Positions 13,792 through 24,186 of a DNA stretch of 64,000 nucleotides are shown here, piece after piece (position 1 is the stretch's first letter; every line of letters begins with the position of its first letter). Made by a program: the position numbers and the translations under genes. This DNA comes from Azolla caroliniana (Eukaryota > Polypodiophyta). The stretch is taken from assembly GCA_043228905.1 (NCBI GenBank), contig JBHGNT010000003.1, forward strand, positions 1,736,001-1,800,000, read 5' to 3'. The notes below the pieces were generated by a model. That model was not told where the DNA came from, searched no databases, and saw nothing but the letters and a program-made list of their open reading frames with translations.

Positions 13792-14251
13792 GTATGTTCC
13801 ACATGAGTAAGGTGGACGGGGATGAGTCGGAGTATAATAATATAATTATTAGTAAGTAATATTATAGGAACGGACGGATCCGGATAGTTGTACCGATCCG
13901 GATCCGCACTGATTGATAGTCGGTGGCCGGTAAGGCACCGTTTTGTAATCCCTACCGGATGCCTATAAAAGGATCCGGAATCGATGTAAATGATTAACGG
14001 AAGTAATATAATATTAACATTGTTCTTAATTCTATTTTGTCTTGGTGTACTTGTCGTTCTGCGCTTAATTTGTTAATCTTATGCGTGTTATACGAAATTG
14101 GTTGTGTATTAACAATCCGGAGAGTATTAGGAAATAGTCGGATCGGAATCGGATAAACACCGGTTAACATCCATATCCTAACTACACCTTTGGAGAAGTG
14201 TTCCGGTATGAACACCTTGTGTTTGTGGCTAGGTCCAGCCCAGGATTAACA
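13792..14251 (+). repeat. 5' LTR of the outer element
   Basis: Begins TGTTAGCCTAGAGTATG and ends GATTAACA. It contains a TATA-like CCTATAAAAGG near 13961-13971, so transcription would run rightward. Its layout matches the LTR of element K: GGCACCGTTTTGTAAT, then an ACCTTTGG...GAAGTG block, then ACACCTTGTGTT. This shows the two families are related. Confidence 0.88.
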
Positions 14252-14692
14252 CAGTTTTGACAACCACGACGAAACAAGGATAGTCCAGTGTTCGGCGGGA
14301 GTTTGGCATCAATGGTCGAACCAAGCGGCGGAACTCCAACTGCTCCGGGCGGATGCGGCAAACCGGAAGAATGACAGAGACAATTTCTATACGATGAATG
14401 AGGGAAGCATAGTCACCATCCAAGAGGAATTGTTGGAGGATTTTTATGCCTTGGCCGACACATAGATAGAGGAAGTTCAGAAGCTTGTGGACGGACTTGA
14501 AGACGATCAATTGCAGCTGCAAGGATATGAGCGGGAACGTCGGAGGAAAGAAGTTGCATGACGGATGGAGCAAATCAACATCAGTGATGAGGAGCAGCCA
14601 ACGAAAGCAAGACCCCAACAACAAGAGTCGCAGACGGATCAACAGATGGAAAGTGCTGGAACGAAGCAGATAGAAGAGGCCAGAATGGAAAA
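14252..14692 (+). pseudogene. gag remnant of the outer element
   Basis: Follows the 5' LTR. A degraded primer site (TTTTGACAACCACGACG, compare TTTTGGCGACCACAACGG in K) comes first, then Gln/Glu/Arg-rich coding sequence such as QQQESQTDQQMESAGTKQ, broken by stops. It is cut at AAAA (14689-14692), where Tn2 begins. Placed by position and composition, not by a recognised domain. Confidence 0.6.
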
Positions 14693-14728
14693 AACACGTT
14701 CGCGTTCACAAGTGGAAGGATCGTGCAT
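14693..14728 (+). repeat. Tn2 left TIR
   Basis: Starts AACACGTTC and contains TTCACAAGTGGAAGGATCG, shared exactly with the right TIR. The five mismatches between the arms are all transitions. Like the Tn1 TIR it begins with AACA. Confidence 0.88.
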
Positions 14729-15334
14729 TCCACTTGTAGATTCCTTTTGTAATCATCCAAATATACCCTCTCTACAAAAATTGGCTACACTAGTATCACA
14801 TGTTCAACAACTTTATTAGAATTTGCAAAATCAATAAAACATGATAGGTCTCCGAATGGAGAACATGTGAAATTCACTCAACTTTGGATTTCTTGATATG
14901 TTAATTAGATTATAATAAAGTTCAACAATGGCTCAATATCACACTTTTGTGAGACATGGCAAACACTAAGATGAAGACTTAGCTTTGTTTGGTAAGTTTA
15001 GCAAAACTATGAGGTGAAATTGTATCCATGCTAATAAAATGAGTTATAATTAAGAGTTTGACCCATACTCGTATCCCCCTCGTATCTATATAATTGTTCT
15101 TAATGTAAGATAGTGAACCTTAGGATAATGTGATTGAAATAATTAAGATATTAAAGCTTTCCATACTTGTGTTTAAAGTTAATGCAATCTAATCCTTAAG
15201 TGATTCTCATGGGATCGAACTCCGAATGATAACGATAGTTAAACTACAAGCGTATGAAACATGTGGATATTGATGAGAGGTGTTACTCCAAGGTTGTGCA
15301 ACTAATGGGACAGTGTAGCATCGTCCATTATCAA

Positions 15335-15885
15335 CATACTACCCAATCTAAGCAGCAATGGAAGACAAACAAACAAAATAGTTTGATAATTATCAACACA
15401 CTACCCATTCTAAGCAGCAATTGAAGACAAAGAACCATAATATATGGACAATTATATATTAGACACACTTTGACAGTCTCGACAACCAATCTCAATTAAC
15501 CACTTCGACAGTCTTGACGACCATTCACATCACCGACATCGACAGCCTTGAAAGTCTCCAAACTGACAATCTCCACATGATTGTGTGCAACAAATGGCAA
15601 TGAGGATAATATGTTCAGGCAAACTTGAACCTAGAAGATTGTCACTATCAATAAGTCATGTTTCTCTGATGCTCGAAATCAGGCTTAAGGTTAAGTAATT
15701 CATGTTTCTCCATATTAGAGACAACAATAGAGGCATGAAATTAGGCTTAGGGTTAAGTAAATCATGTTTCTGTATATTAGAGACAACAATAGATGCACAA
15801 AATTAGGCTTAAGGTTAAGTAAATCATGTTTCTTCATATTAGATCAACAATATATGCGCAAAATCAAGCTTAAGGTTAAGTAAGG
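15335..15885. repeat. Subterminal tandem repeats of Tn2
   Basis: Four units with a 61-62 base period begin at AGGCTTAAGGTTAAGTAA (15681, 15743, 15805 and 15866) and carry CATGTTTCT...ATATTAGA. Upstream, a phrase ACACTACCC...CTAAGCAGCAA occurs twice (near 15345 and 15403), followed by GACAGTCTTGAC-type repeats. Subterminal repeats in DNA transposons often bind transposase; that role is inferred here. Confidence 0.75.
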
Positions 15886-16080
15886 TTTCCTTACACAATA
15901 AAGCAATAACATTCATATTGCTTTAATTTTCCGAAGTGATAAGTCAACAAACCAAGCGTATGGGAATATAATTGAAACATATAGAACAATGTAAACAATC
16001 GACTACACGAATGGAAGAACCCAATATTTATATTAGAACTTGGAATTCATAAATTTACAGTTGATGAAAAAAACATTCTA

Positions 16081-18150
16081 TTACATAGCAATCAAGTCAT
16101 CAACGTCATTATCGTCATCTTCCTTTAGAGAAATCTCATTAGCTATATGTGCATTGTCTTCCCCTATTAGCCGAGCAACCGTAAGATCTTCTGTAAGCTC
16201 GTCATCAAGCTCAATTAGCTCCCCAGGTTTGCCAGCTAATGGAGGAATAGGGTCCCGGGAAGCCGATTGAAACCATTCTGCATCAGCGATGTGCTTTGCA
16301 CTGACCTCCTCGTCTTGGTCTAGGCATTCCCACAAGGCCTTTATCCTCATATTTATAAATATAAACTGCTCCTCATCCTTCTCCAATGCTATAGTATTTC
16401 TGAAGAGCTTCAATGCGCATGCAGACATTGTACCTTTAAAGAAATGGGCAAGAAGACTCAGTTAGCCAACCATCAAAATCAATATTAATTATATCAGCAA
16501 CCTAAACCTAGTTCGAAGGATACTTGTGCCAGAAAATAGGTCTAATATCCAATCTCCTTCATTCGAGAACATTTCGATCAAGCGCATCATAAGTCGTTGA
16601 GGTTTTTGGTATGGGTTGACAAGTCCTCATTCTATCGTGGTGACATGTCACAATTTTTGTGATTGCTGGATATACCAGCAGGTTTGAACCTCCAACTTCA
16701 TTAGAGTGCCCCTGGATTCTTTGTTTCTTTATTTCATCGAAATAACCAACAATAATGTACTCAATCGCATTTACGAACTGAAAGGTCGGTCCTCTATTCA
16801 CATTGGTTTTTATCCCATCAATGAATAGTAGGTTACTTAAGAATATATTCTATAAATTAAGAACAAAAGTACAGTGAATGAGAATTATACATAATCCTTA
16901 CCAAGCAAGGTTCTCGATGCCGTGGCAACGAGATCTCAACGCTTGATCTACTGAGTACCCTTGGTCCATGCTATGAAACACAACTATCCTCCACAAGGAT
17001 GCAGTCGTCAGCTCAGCAAAATCTTTAACTATTTTTTCTAGTTGTTTGAACTGGAAAGGTTCATCATCGTATGATGATCCGGCCATTCGAAATCCATAAG
17101 GTATATCTGCAATGAAAAGTGTATAGTCTTTCTTTGGCACTTTCTAGATCATCTCTACGACATCGCCACCGATCACATTATAGTATAGATCTCTCGTAAT
17201 GTCTTTCTTGTGGCTAATTTTTTTGAAGGAGTCATCTTCTTCAATTTCATATGCATTGACTAAGTGACGATCCTTTTCTTTTCTGGCTCTCTTGAGATGT
17301 GCAAGGAAGGATGTTGGAATGCCGTGTATATCCTTGACTTCTCATGGTTTCTTGCCACGACAAGGTTTCTAATAGAGAAAATAAGGCATCGACTATTAAT
17401 ACACAACATTTACAAATTAAGAAATCATTATTCTAAAAACAAATACTAGCCCAAATTCCAATCCTTGAATGCAATGAAATACTGAAATAACGCCTTATAT
17501 GAAGACGTTAGAGGATAATCCTCAGTCACTTGTTCCCAAGTTATACATCCAAGTTGTTTCATCATAACTTCTTGGATCGTAATATATACCTTATGACTGT
17601 GAAATCACGAATAGAGATTAGAACTTTATATAAACCATAACAGTTACATTTAACTATTCGACAAGACTTACTTGTTGGACTCATTGACCATCTCCTCTAG
17701 GCTCAAGTCTTTGGCCACAACCCTTGATAATATTGACACCAATAGGTGCTCATCATTTATGCTTTGCATTGCTCTCCATAGAGAAAGCTTCATGTTGTCG
17801 GTCGCTTCTTCAATTGTGAGGTCAATTTTCTTCATCATTGTTGATTTCAACTCGAATTGGGGGTCTAATCTACATTTCTTTTGTCGTTGAACCTTGACCT
17901 CCTTATTCTCCCACATTGAAAAAATGTGATCTTGAAGGTCCCAACCTTCCCCATCTCTAAAGGCTAGTTGAAACCATGGCTTGTACTTACGAAGACCATT
18001 GGACTTAACATTATCGTCAACAACAATGCCGACCTCATGAAGACATTGACGACGTAGTCCGGGGTGAAGGTTTACACCAAACTTTCATTTGACGTCCAAG
18101 TACTCATGGTGGAAGAACCTTATCCGCTTGATGGACAACATTTTTTGACG
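16081..18150 (-). pseudogene. Tn2 DNA methyltransferase (3' two thirds), broken
   Basis: Homologous block by block to the Tn1 gene: the end of the ParB-like region (IRFFHHEYLDV), FQLAFRDGEGWDLQDHIFSMW, the linker SHKVYITIQEVMMKQL, catalytic motif ADIPYGFRMAG, the middle segment with GYFDEIKKQRIQGH, motif I ILDLFSGT, and the tail ALKLFRNTIALEKD. The same intron positions appear to be used. Stops interrupt it, for example TAG between VEMI and KVPKKDY. Near 18150 similarity to Tn1 stops abruptly where element L begins. It keeps CAA (Gln) where Tn1 has TAA at 28958, which helps read the Tn1 gene. Confidence 0.85.
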
Positions 18151-18168
18151 GTGTCGTGAAGATTTTCA

Positions 18169-18280
18169 GCAACGGTGTGAAAATAACGTGGAACGAGGAA
18201 AATTGAGAAGGTGCAATATGCACATGTATGAAAGGGGTGATGGTTAATGTGCACGTGTGATGTGTGTTTAGGTGTTCACT

Positions 18281-18311
<31 letters not shown>

Positions 18312-19085
18312 ATAAGCCTAACGCATACAATGAGGTGCAAGTAAAGGTTTTGAACCTTACACCTCCAAGATAGGAGACAATAGACATACCATTAGACTAG
18401 GTTGTTTTATTTGAAAGTTATTATTGTTCATTGTACTTTTTCATACGAAACTATTTGTACATGAGAGCTTAGATAAGGTACATGGTCATCATGCATCACG
18501 GTGTGAAAATCACATGGAACGAGGAAAATCGAGAAGGTGCAATATGCACATGTATGGAAGGGGTGATGGTTAATGTGCACGTGTGATGTGTGTTTAGGTG
18601 CTCATTACACACACATATATATAATAAGCCTAACGTATACAATGAGGTGCAAGTAAAGGTTTTGAACCTTACACCTCCAAGATAGGAGGCAATAGACATA
18701 CCATTAGACTAGGTTTTTTTATTTGAATTGTACTTTTTCATACAAAACTATTTGTACATGAGAGCTTAGATATGGTACATGGTCATCATGCATCACGGTG
18801 TGAAAATCACGTGGAACGAGGAAAATCGAGAAGGTGCAATATGCACATGTATGGAAGGGGTGATGGTTAATGTGCATGTGTGATGTGTGTTTAGGTGCTC
18901 ATTACACACACACACATATATAATAAGCCTAACACATACAATGAGGTGCAAGTAAAGGTTTTGAACCTTACACCTCCAAGATAGGAGGCAATAGACATAC
19001 CATTAGACTAGGTTGTTTTATTTGAAAGTTATTAAACTATTTGTACATGAGAGCTTAGATAAGGTACATGGTCATCATGCATCTC
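18169..19085. repeat. Triple tandem repeat, unit about 290-330 bp
   Basis: Three units start near 18169, 18498 and 18796 at CGGTGTGAAAATMACRTGGAAC. Each contains GGGGTGATGGTTAATGTGCA, a variable (AC)n tract and GACATACCATTAGACTAGG. The (AC)n lengths differ between units. It lies in the presumed LTR of element L and is not simple satellite. A short CATGCATCT array follows. Confidence 0.88.
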
Positions 19086-19509
19086 ATGCATCTCATGCAT
19101 GTACTACACCCTCACATGCACATATGCATGGGGGCATCTATATAAGAAGGAGAGAAAGGGAAAGAAAAGGGGGGAGGAATGTATGCAATCAATAATAATT
19201 AATAAGTTCTAGTTATCTCATTGGCAAAGTGTCTTCTATCTCAATTTCGAAGTCAAAGGTTCAAACCGGGAATAGGAATTCTTGCATGTATATGTCTATC
19301 AATTTATCTTTAATACTTCTCTCTTGCGCTAGTCCTTCTGCGGTTCCGTTATCTTGAATGATCCCATCATCAATCCTCCATAACCACTAGCGGATAGAGG
19401 CTCGGTGCTTGTCCGCGCTTGTGACACGCACATCCCGACGTTTGGCACGTGTGTCATGCGCCACACAACATCTATTTGGTGAACCCGACGTGAAAAACAC
19501 AAGGTGGTA

Positions 19510-21075
19510 ATGGAGGCATCACGAATGATGGATGCAGTCTTGGATGCTTATGACTTAGAAGAGTCTATAAGAAGAGAAGGTGGGCCGAGACTGATAATGC
19601 TTCCATTTATAAGGAAGGCCATTGAAATGATGTTGCAGGATGATAAGGATAGAGCGATGGATTATCTCAAGTTGGCAAGGCAAGCTGAAAGATTATATCA
19701 AGAAGTTCCGGATTGGTATGAAGAAGTTATGACGTCCAGATTCGAACCTCAACCTTTTCATGGGCTTCTCAACAACGATGAAGATGAAGATGATCGAGAT
19801 ATTCGTGATTACTGTCATGAAGAGACATTCAACGAAGAATGTGGGCTTGTAAGAAAATATCAAGATATTCAAGGATGCGGTTGTGAAGAGAGACGTGACG
19901 AAGAACATGGGCTTGACAAGAGACATGGATATGTTCACAGTGATCGTGAAGAGGCATTCAATGAAGAAGAAGGTTTCGAAGAGAGAGATCGAGATCGACA
20001 TGCCTATGGTCGTTACGAGGATCATTGCAAACTCGACAAAGGAGAAACATGTGACAAAGAACGCGATCTTGAAGGGAGAGATTATGATTTCCGTCATGAA
20101 GATCATTGCAAACGCAAGAGAACAGAGATATGCACTAAAGAAGGATGTGATCATGAAGAGACATGGAACGAAGAACATACATTTGAGGGGAATGACCAAG
20201 ATACTCAAGGATGCAGTCGTGAAGAGACATGTGATGAAGAACGTGGGCTCAAGGGGAAAGACCAAGATACTCGGGGATGCAATCGTGAAGAGACATCAGA
20301 CAAAGAACGTGGGCTTGACGAGAAAGATCAAGATCTACACGATTATGACAAAGACAAAGATCATTACAAACTCACAAAGAGTGCTCGAGATCTACAAAGT
20401 TATGATTGTGACAAAGATTACTATAAACACAAGCGGAGAAATCAATGTCGAGCTCTTCATGGTTGTGCTAATGAAAAAGCACTCGACGGAAGCCATGATG
20501 GTGAGAAAGGTTGGGATCAAAACTCTCATGGTTTAAATTTTGATGACAAGTATGATAGGTTTAATAGGAGCCACAAACAAGAGGAGTTAGAAAAAGGCGA
20601 AAACTTTACATTTAAATGTGATGACGGTGATGATAGAAATGAAACACACGATTTAGGGCTTGACGATAGTAAAGGAGAATGCATTATTGATGGTGAGAGT
20701 GAGTGCCATGAGAAGAATGAGGGTTATGATGATAGAAAGTTGTGCACTTTCTGTGGATATGGTTATGATAAGGGTAATGGTGAGAGTGAGTGCCATGAGA
20801 AAAATGAGGGTTCTGATGATAGAAAGTTGTGCACTTTTTGTGGATATGGTTATGATAGGGGTAATGATGAGGGTGAGAGTGATGAAGAGAAATCATGTGT
20901 TTTAGGTTGCCTTGGTTTTCTTCGTGATAGATTTTATAAGAGTTTCACTAGATCAAATGGTGACATTCATGAGGATATCCATTATGAAAATAGAATAGGT
21001 ACTTGTGATGATGAGGAAGTTCTGCAAAAATATGTCCATGTGGATTGGGGTTACACAATGATCACACGGGTATAA
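19510..21075 (+). CDS. Acidic, Cys/His-rich internally repeated protein of element L
   Basis: No family recognised. The 521-residue ORF starts 16 bases after the primer site of element L, the place of gag. Residues 1-75 form a helical segment (MDAVLDAYDLEES..., then DKDRAMDYLKLARQAERLY). Residues 80-320 are degenerate repeats on the pattern CHEET-x-(D/E)EE-x-GL-x(3)-QD-x-(Q/R)GC, very rich in Asp, Glu, Cys and His. Near the end an exact-type duplication carries DDRKLCTFCGYGYD twice, each with a CxxC pair. It could bind metal. No aspartic protease or reverse transcriptase follows, so the element looks non-autonomous. The long open frame on the reverse strand is a shadow of these repeats. Confidence 0.6.
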   Translation: MEASRMMDAVLDAYDLEESIRREGGPRLIMLPFIRKAIEMMLQDDKDRAMDYLKLARQAERLYQEVPDWYEEVMTSRFEPQPFHGLLNNDEDEDDRDIRDYCHEETFNEECGLVRKYQDIQGCGCEERRDEEHGLDKRHGYVHSDREEAFNEEEGFEERDRDRHAYGRYEDHCKLDKGETCDKERDLEGRDYDFRHEDHCKRKRTEICTKEGCDHEETWNEEHTFEGNDQDTQGCSREETCDEERGLKGKDQDTRGCNREETSDKERGLDEKDQDLHDYDKDKDHYKLTKSARDLQSYDCDKDYYKHKRRNQCRALHGCANEKALDGSHDGEKGWDQNSHGLNFDDKYDRFNRSHKQEELEKGENFTFKCDDGDDRNETHDLGLDDSKGECIIDGESECHEKNEGYDDRKLCTFCGYGYDKGNGESECHEKNEGSDDRKLCTFCGYGYDRGNDEGESDEEKSCVLGCLGFLRDRFYKSFTRSNGDIHEDIHYENRIGTCDDEEVLQKYVHVDWGYTMITRV

Positions 21076-21925
21076 GCAAGGAAAATCTAGGAAATGTTAT
21101 CTGGGATGTGTATAATGATGATGTTGATGTTGTGAGCATGTGTGGGAAAGATGGGATTAAGGTTGATAATATTGAGGATAATCTAGAAAATGCTATGATG
21201 GTTTGGGATATGTATAACGATAATGTTGGTGTTGTGAGTGTGTTTGGGAAGGATAATTTTAGGGTAGATGATATTGAATATGATGATGTAAGTATAACTA
21301 ACATTGAGGTTGTTATCGAAGAAGATGAGGTTGTGGTAAAATGGATGGTTATTACTTGTAAAGAAGAAAGGAAAGAAGTGATTATAAAGACAACACACAA
21401 GAAGGAAGTAAAAGATGCATCAAGATGGTGGGATGTTCAACTAAACAGAGGAGGTTGTATTGCCAACATTTCTATCTCCCATCTCAAAGAAAAGGATTGG
21501 CTAATTAGAAGATGCACCCGGTTTTTAGATTCGTTTTGAGAAGACACATCGTCAACACCCCAAGAAGATCGAAGAAGAAGGTTGGGTACTGGTTTGCAAC
21601 AATAGCTTTGACAACCAATATAAGACGACAAGAAAGTTTGCAAGAAGGTGGTTCATATCATATGTGGAGCTAGACGGATCAAGGCTGGCCATACCGATTG
21701 TGGGAAAAAGACTAAAGATCTTCAAGAAAAGACAAGGTGAGGGTCCCGAACTCGATGATCTCAACAATGAAGATAGTAAGGCGAAACCCACAAACGTGAG
21801 CGAGGTCAATGAGGACGTGGAGGAATCTCACACCGTAGCCGAAATCTCACATTCTCTTCTTGGCACATACCGGAGGATGTGCGGTTTGGTGGGGGTGGAT
21901 GTCGTGAAGATTAATCGCAAATATG
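21076..21925 (+). pseudogene. Frameshifted continuation of the element L protein
   Basis: Coding potential continues in two further frames: 21045-21539 (acidic, with two repeats of WD-x-YNDxVxVVS and ending WWDVQLNRGG...IRRCTRFLDSF) and about 21527-21925 (GWVLVCNNSFDNQYK, FISYVELDGSRLAIPIVGKR). This suggests one ancestral reading frame with two frameshifts, or unrecognised introns. Product unknown. The last residues read into the antisense of the element I reverse transcriptase. Confidence 0.4.
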
Positions 21926-23150
21926 GTCAACTACGAACTTTCGGCATCCTCGATCATCCATAGTCTCATATTTTTCTTCAACCACACATCCTTTCATCGG
22001 AATTTCATCTAAGAATGGCATTGTTATCTCCGGAATGCAGTCCCAGAGCACCTTGTTCATTGCATTCATTCATCATATGTGCGGCCGAGTTTGTCACTCC
22101 TTGTGGTAGCGTGCACATTCAGACTAATCCTATCGGTGTTCGCATTGTAGTAATATCTTGGCTCTCCACGGATAGTTGGAATTGGTCATACCTAGAGTAT
22201 AGGTCTCTGATGGAGTATATCGTGCGTCCGGCAAACGCTTCTGCAAATTCGTCCACTATCGGACCGACTCCGGAGTTCCAGATCGTGACCTTGTTCATCG
22301 GTTGCAAATCTTGAATGAATCGGAGTGACCCATTCTTCTTAGGAATCGTAAACCATCAATTTGAGTACGGAGCGTTTGATGGCTCTAGAATCCCCATCAC
22401 CACCTTTTCTTTGAGCAATTCAATGATTTTTGGAATATGTGCTCGTGGCACCGGAATTGGCATCAAGTTCCACGACACATGGTCAATAGTAAAGATCACC
22501 ATCGGCTCCACTATCTTTGGATCAACACACCCTATCTCTTTTGGTGTCAATGCGAATGCCTTTCCATGTTGCTCCAACATCTCATGGAATCGTTCTTCTT
22601 CATTCTTTAAGAGGAACCCACCTCCACCAATCCGAAGTTTCTTCCGGGTCTCATTCGTGAAGGCATGTCCGATATCCACGAATTTCCAATGTGTCGGATC
22701 TCTCGAGACTTCTTTCCTCTTTTGTTCACTATTAGCGGGTAGCGGTTCCGGGACGGTTTCACCTTCTTTCCCACGGTCTTATATTTTGTACATACCATAG
22801 CTTCTTCTTTGCGGAGCCCATCCGGCCCCATTTTCACAATGATATCGTACATCTCGACCGATTCCACCGGGACTACCCAATCTCCCTGGCTATTCTCTTC
22901 CGCAAGCTCTTCAAGCCGTTGTAGGATGCTCTTATAGAACACTTCTTCGACTACTCCCACGATCTCTTCATCTTCTTTTATGATTGATGCAGACCGTAAC
23001 TCATCTTGCACCTTTTGGAATTCTTTCTTCATTACTCTGGTTACGGCCGTGTATGTAGATGTCCCATCCGGACCGATTCGTACTTGTTTTGCTCCGAGAG
23101 TTTTGTTCTTGTGTGGGGTATCAGGGCTTCTCAAACTGTCACTTCCCCAC
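21925..23150 (-). pseudogene. Element I: pol segment with reverse transcriptase
   Basis: Ty3-type polymerase of a distinctive family: a spacer domain (VRIGPDGTSTYTAVTRV, YDIIVKMGPDGLRKEEA), then DIGHAFTNETRKKL, then RT motifs DLQPMNKVTIWNSGVGP, FAEAFAGRTIYSIRDLY and GLVRMCTLPQGVTNS. The active-site strand reads PFLDEIP where the family usually has FLDD. A small insertion near 22060 shifts frame just before it. The segment ends at about 21925 after RGCRKFVVDHI; RNase H and integrase are missing. It continues upstream at 44639 across the J insertion, and removing J with one copy of CCCAC restores the frame at the joint. Confidence 0.82.
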
Positions 23151-23574
23151 TGTCAGGAATAGTACTAAAGCAGAGATGGAATTATTACTAAGAAGAGTAG
23201 TACTATTAGTACTAAGATGACGGGACCGCGTAAGATTCCCGAGAGAGAGGAAGTGAGAAGAGGAGAGAGAGAGATAGGATGATGACAACAACTCTTATAT
23301 TATATGAATGATAAGTACAAATCGGCTAAGAGGCTTAAGACTGGTGTTGAACCAATTTGGTTCAAAACAATGCCTTGTGCCTCCTTTTATAGTGTTTTTA
23401 GGAATAATCCTGAAGCTTCTAGAATGTTCCAGAGAGATCTGGAATATACATCAATTTTCTATGATAAAGCATAAATGAAAATAATATCCTACAAATTACA
23501 ATTCATAGTCTAATGGTAAGAGCTCGACCCATGTAGCATAAGGTCATGGGTTCGAGTCTTGCCATATCATGACA
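23151..23574 (-). repeat. 3' LTR of element J
   Basis: On the minus strand it runs TGTCATGATATGG...TTCCTGACA. It contains TATAAAAGG followed about 28 bases later by the palindrome TTGAACCAAATTGGTTCAA, and a tRNA-like stretch (23506-23565) on the plus strand. The polypurine tract lies at 23575-23588. Confidence 0.92.
23506..23565 (+). repeat. tRNA-like sequence inside the J LTR
   Basis: TAGTCTAATGGTAAGAGC resembles a Pol III A box and GGTTCGAGTCTTGCC a B box, 29 bases apart. The same stretch occurs at 44570-44629 in the other LTR. It lies in U3, antisense to the element. It is not a full tRNA (no complete acceptor stem), so it is a captured tRNA or SINE fragment. Confidence 0.6.
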
Positions 23575-23585
23575 CTATCTCCCCC

Positions 23586-23859
23586 TTAAAGACGACGAGT
23601 GGAACGAGTCGGCGCTAATTGCGGACCGGGTTTGTCCGGATACTTTCGGTGAAAATCAGCAAGAAGATCCTGTGCATTGGCAACATGCTCGACGGGTTCC
23701 CAAGTACGTTCGCTCGGACTATAACCGAGCCAATCGACCAAGTAATAAAGTTTGTTGCGAACAAGTTTGGAATCGAGGATGGCAGCAACTTCATACTCCG
23801 GGCCGGCGTCCAACTCCAGCGGGGGCGGCGGTGGTGTCACACGATCGGGAATGGTGTTT
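23586..23859 (-). pseudogene. Element J chromodomain (C-terminus of integrase)
   Basis: Ends the J pol. The stretch YEVAAILDSKLVRNKLYYLVDW and RTWEPVEHV is a chromodomain, which in chromoviruses targets integration to modified chromatin. It is separated from the rest of integrase (ending at 31515) only by transposon Tn1; one copy of the GTTT duplication closes the gap in frame. The stop codon is followed within a few bases by the polypurine tract. Confidence 0.9.
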
Positions 23860-23896
23860 AACACCGGGTCATTTGAAACAGGTAATATGTCGCATT
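23860..23896 (+). repeat. Tn1 left TIR
   Basis: Begins AACACCGGGTCATTTGAAAC, continues AGGTAATATGTCG, and ends about ATT. A second short inverted match, near 23951 (CGACGCATGCGTA) and 31396 (TACGCATGCATCG), lies further in. Confidence 0.93.
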
Positions 23897-24186
23897 ATGA
23901 GAACACTACGTCGAAAAAGGGCACAAAAGCACGCAGTTTTCAAAAAGACACGACGCATGCGTAAAGCTTTTCAGAAAAGGTGGCAAAATATATTGAATTT
24001 CAACATGACTACCACTTTGAGGCATAAGTAAAATGCCTCCAAAAATACATCACCAAAATTACAAAATAATGTACAACATGTCTACCAGTTACAATTATAC
24101 ATATTCGTGAGTTTACATCCAAAACAAATTTACAAAGTTTCCGATCATGTAGTAAAACAATCCCCAGCTTGAACCAAACCAATATA

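Larger units (their letters stand above)
18151..21925 (+). mobile_element. Element L: LTR element with an acidic-repeat ORF, 3' half missing
   Basis: An LTR-like region (about 18151-19470) is followed by a primer site TGGTGAACCCGACGTGAA (19477-19494) and an ORF starting 16 bases later. This is the 5' layout of an LTR retrotransposon on the + strand. The rest of the element is absent: at about 21925 its sequence meets the antisense end of the reverse transcriptase of element I. No matching 3' LTR was found in the window, so the left boundary is set only by where Tn2 similarity ends. Confidence 0.6.

Noticed and set aside
15655-15885. CRISPR-like array
   Set aside because: Repeats are directly adjacent 62-base tandem units without unique spacers, in a plant transposon.
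19693-20265. 190-codon hydrophobic open frame opposite the element L ORF
   Set aside because: It mirrors the acidic repeats of the + strand ORF, where GAA/GAT codons read backwards give Phe/Ile; a shadow frame.
23506-23565. Functional tRNA gene
   Set aside because: A and B boxes are present but no complete acceptor stem or convincing cloverleaf; it is inside an LTR and repeated in the partner LTR.
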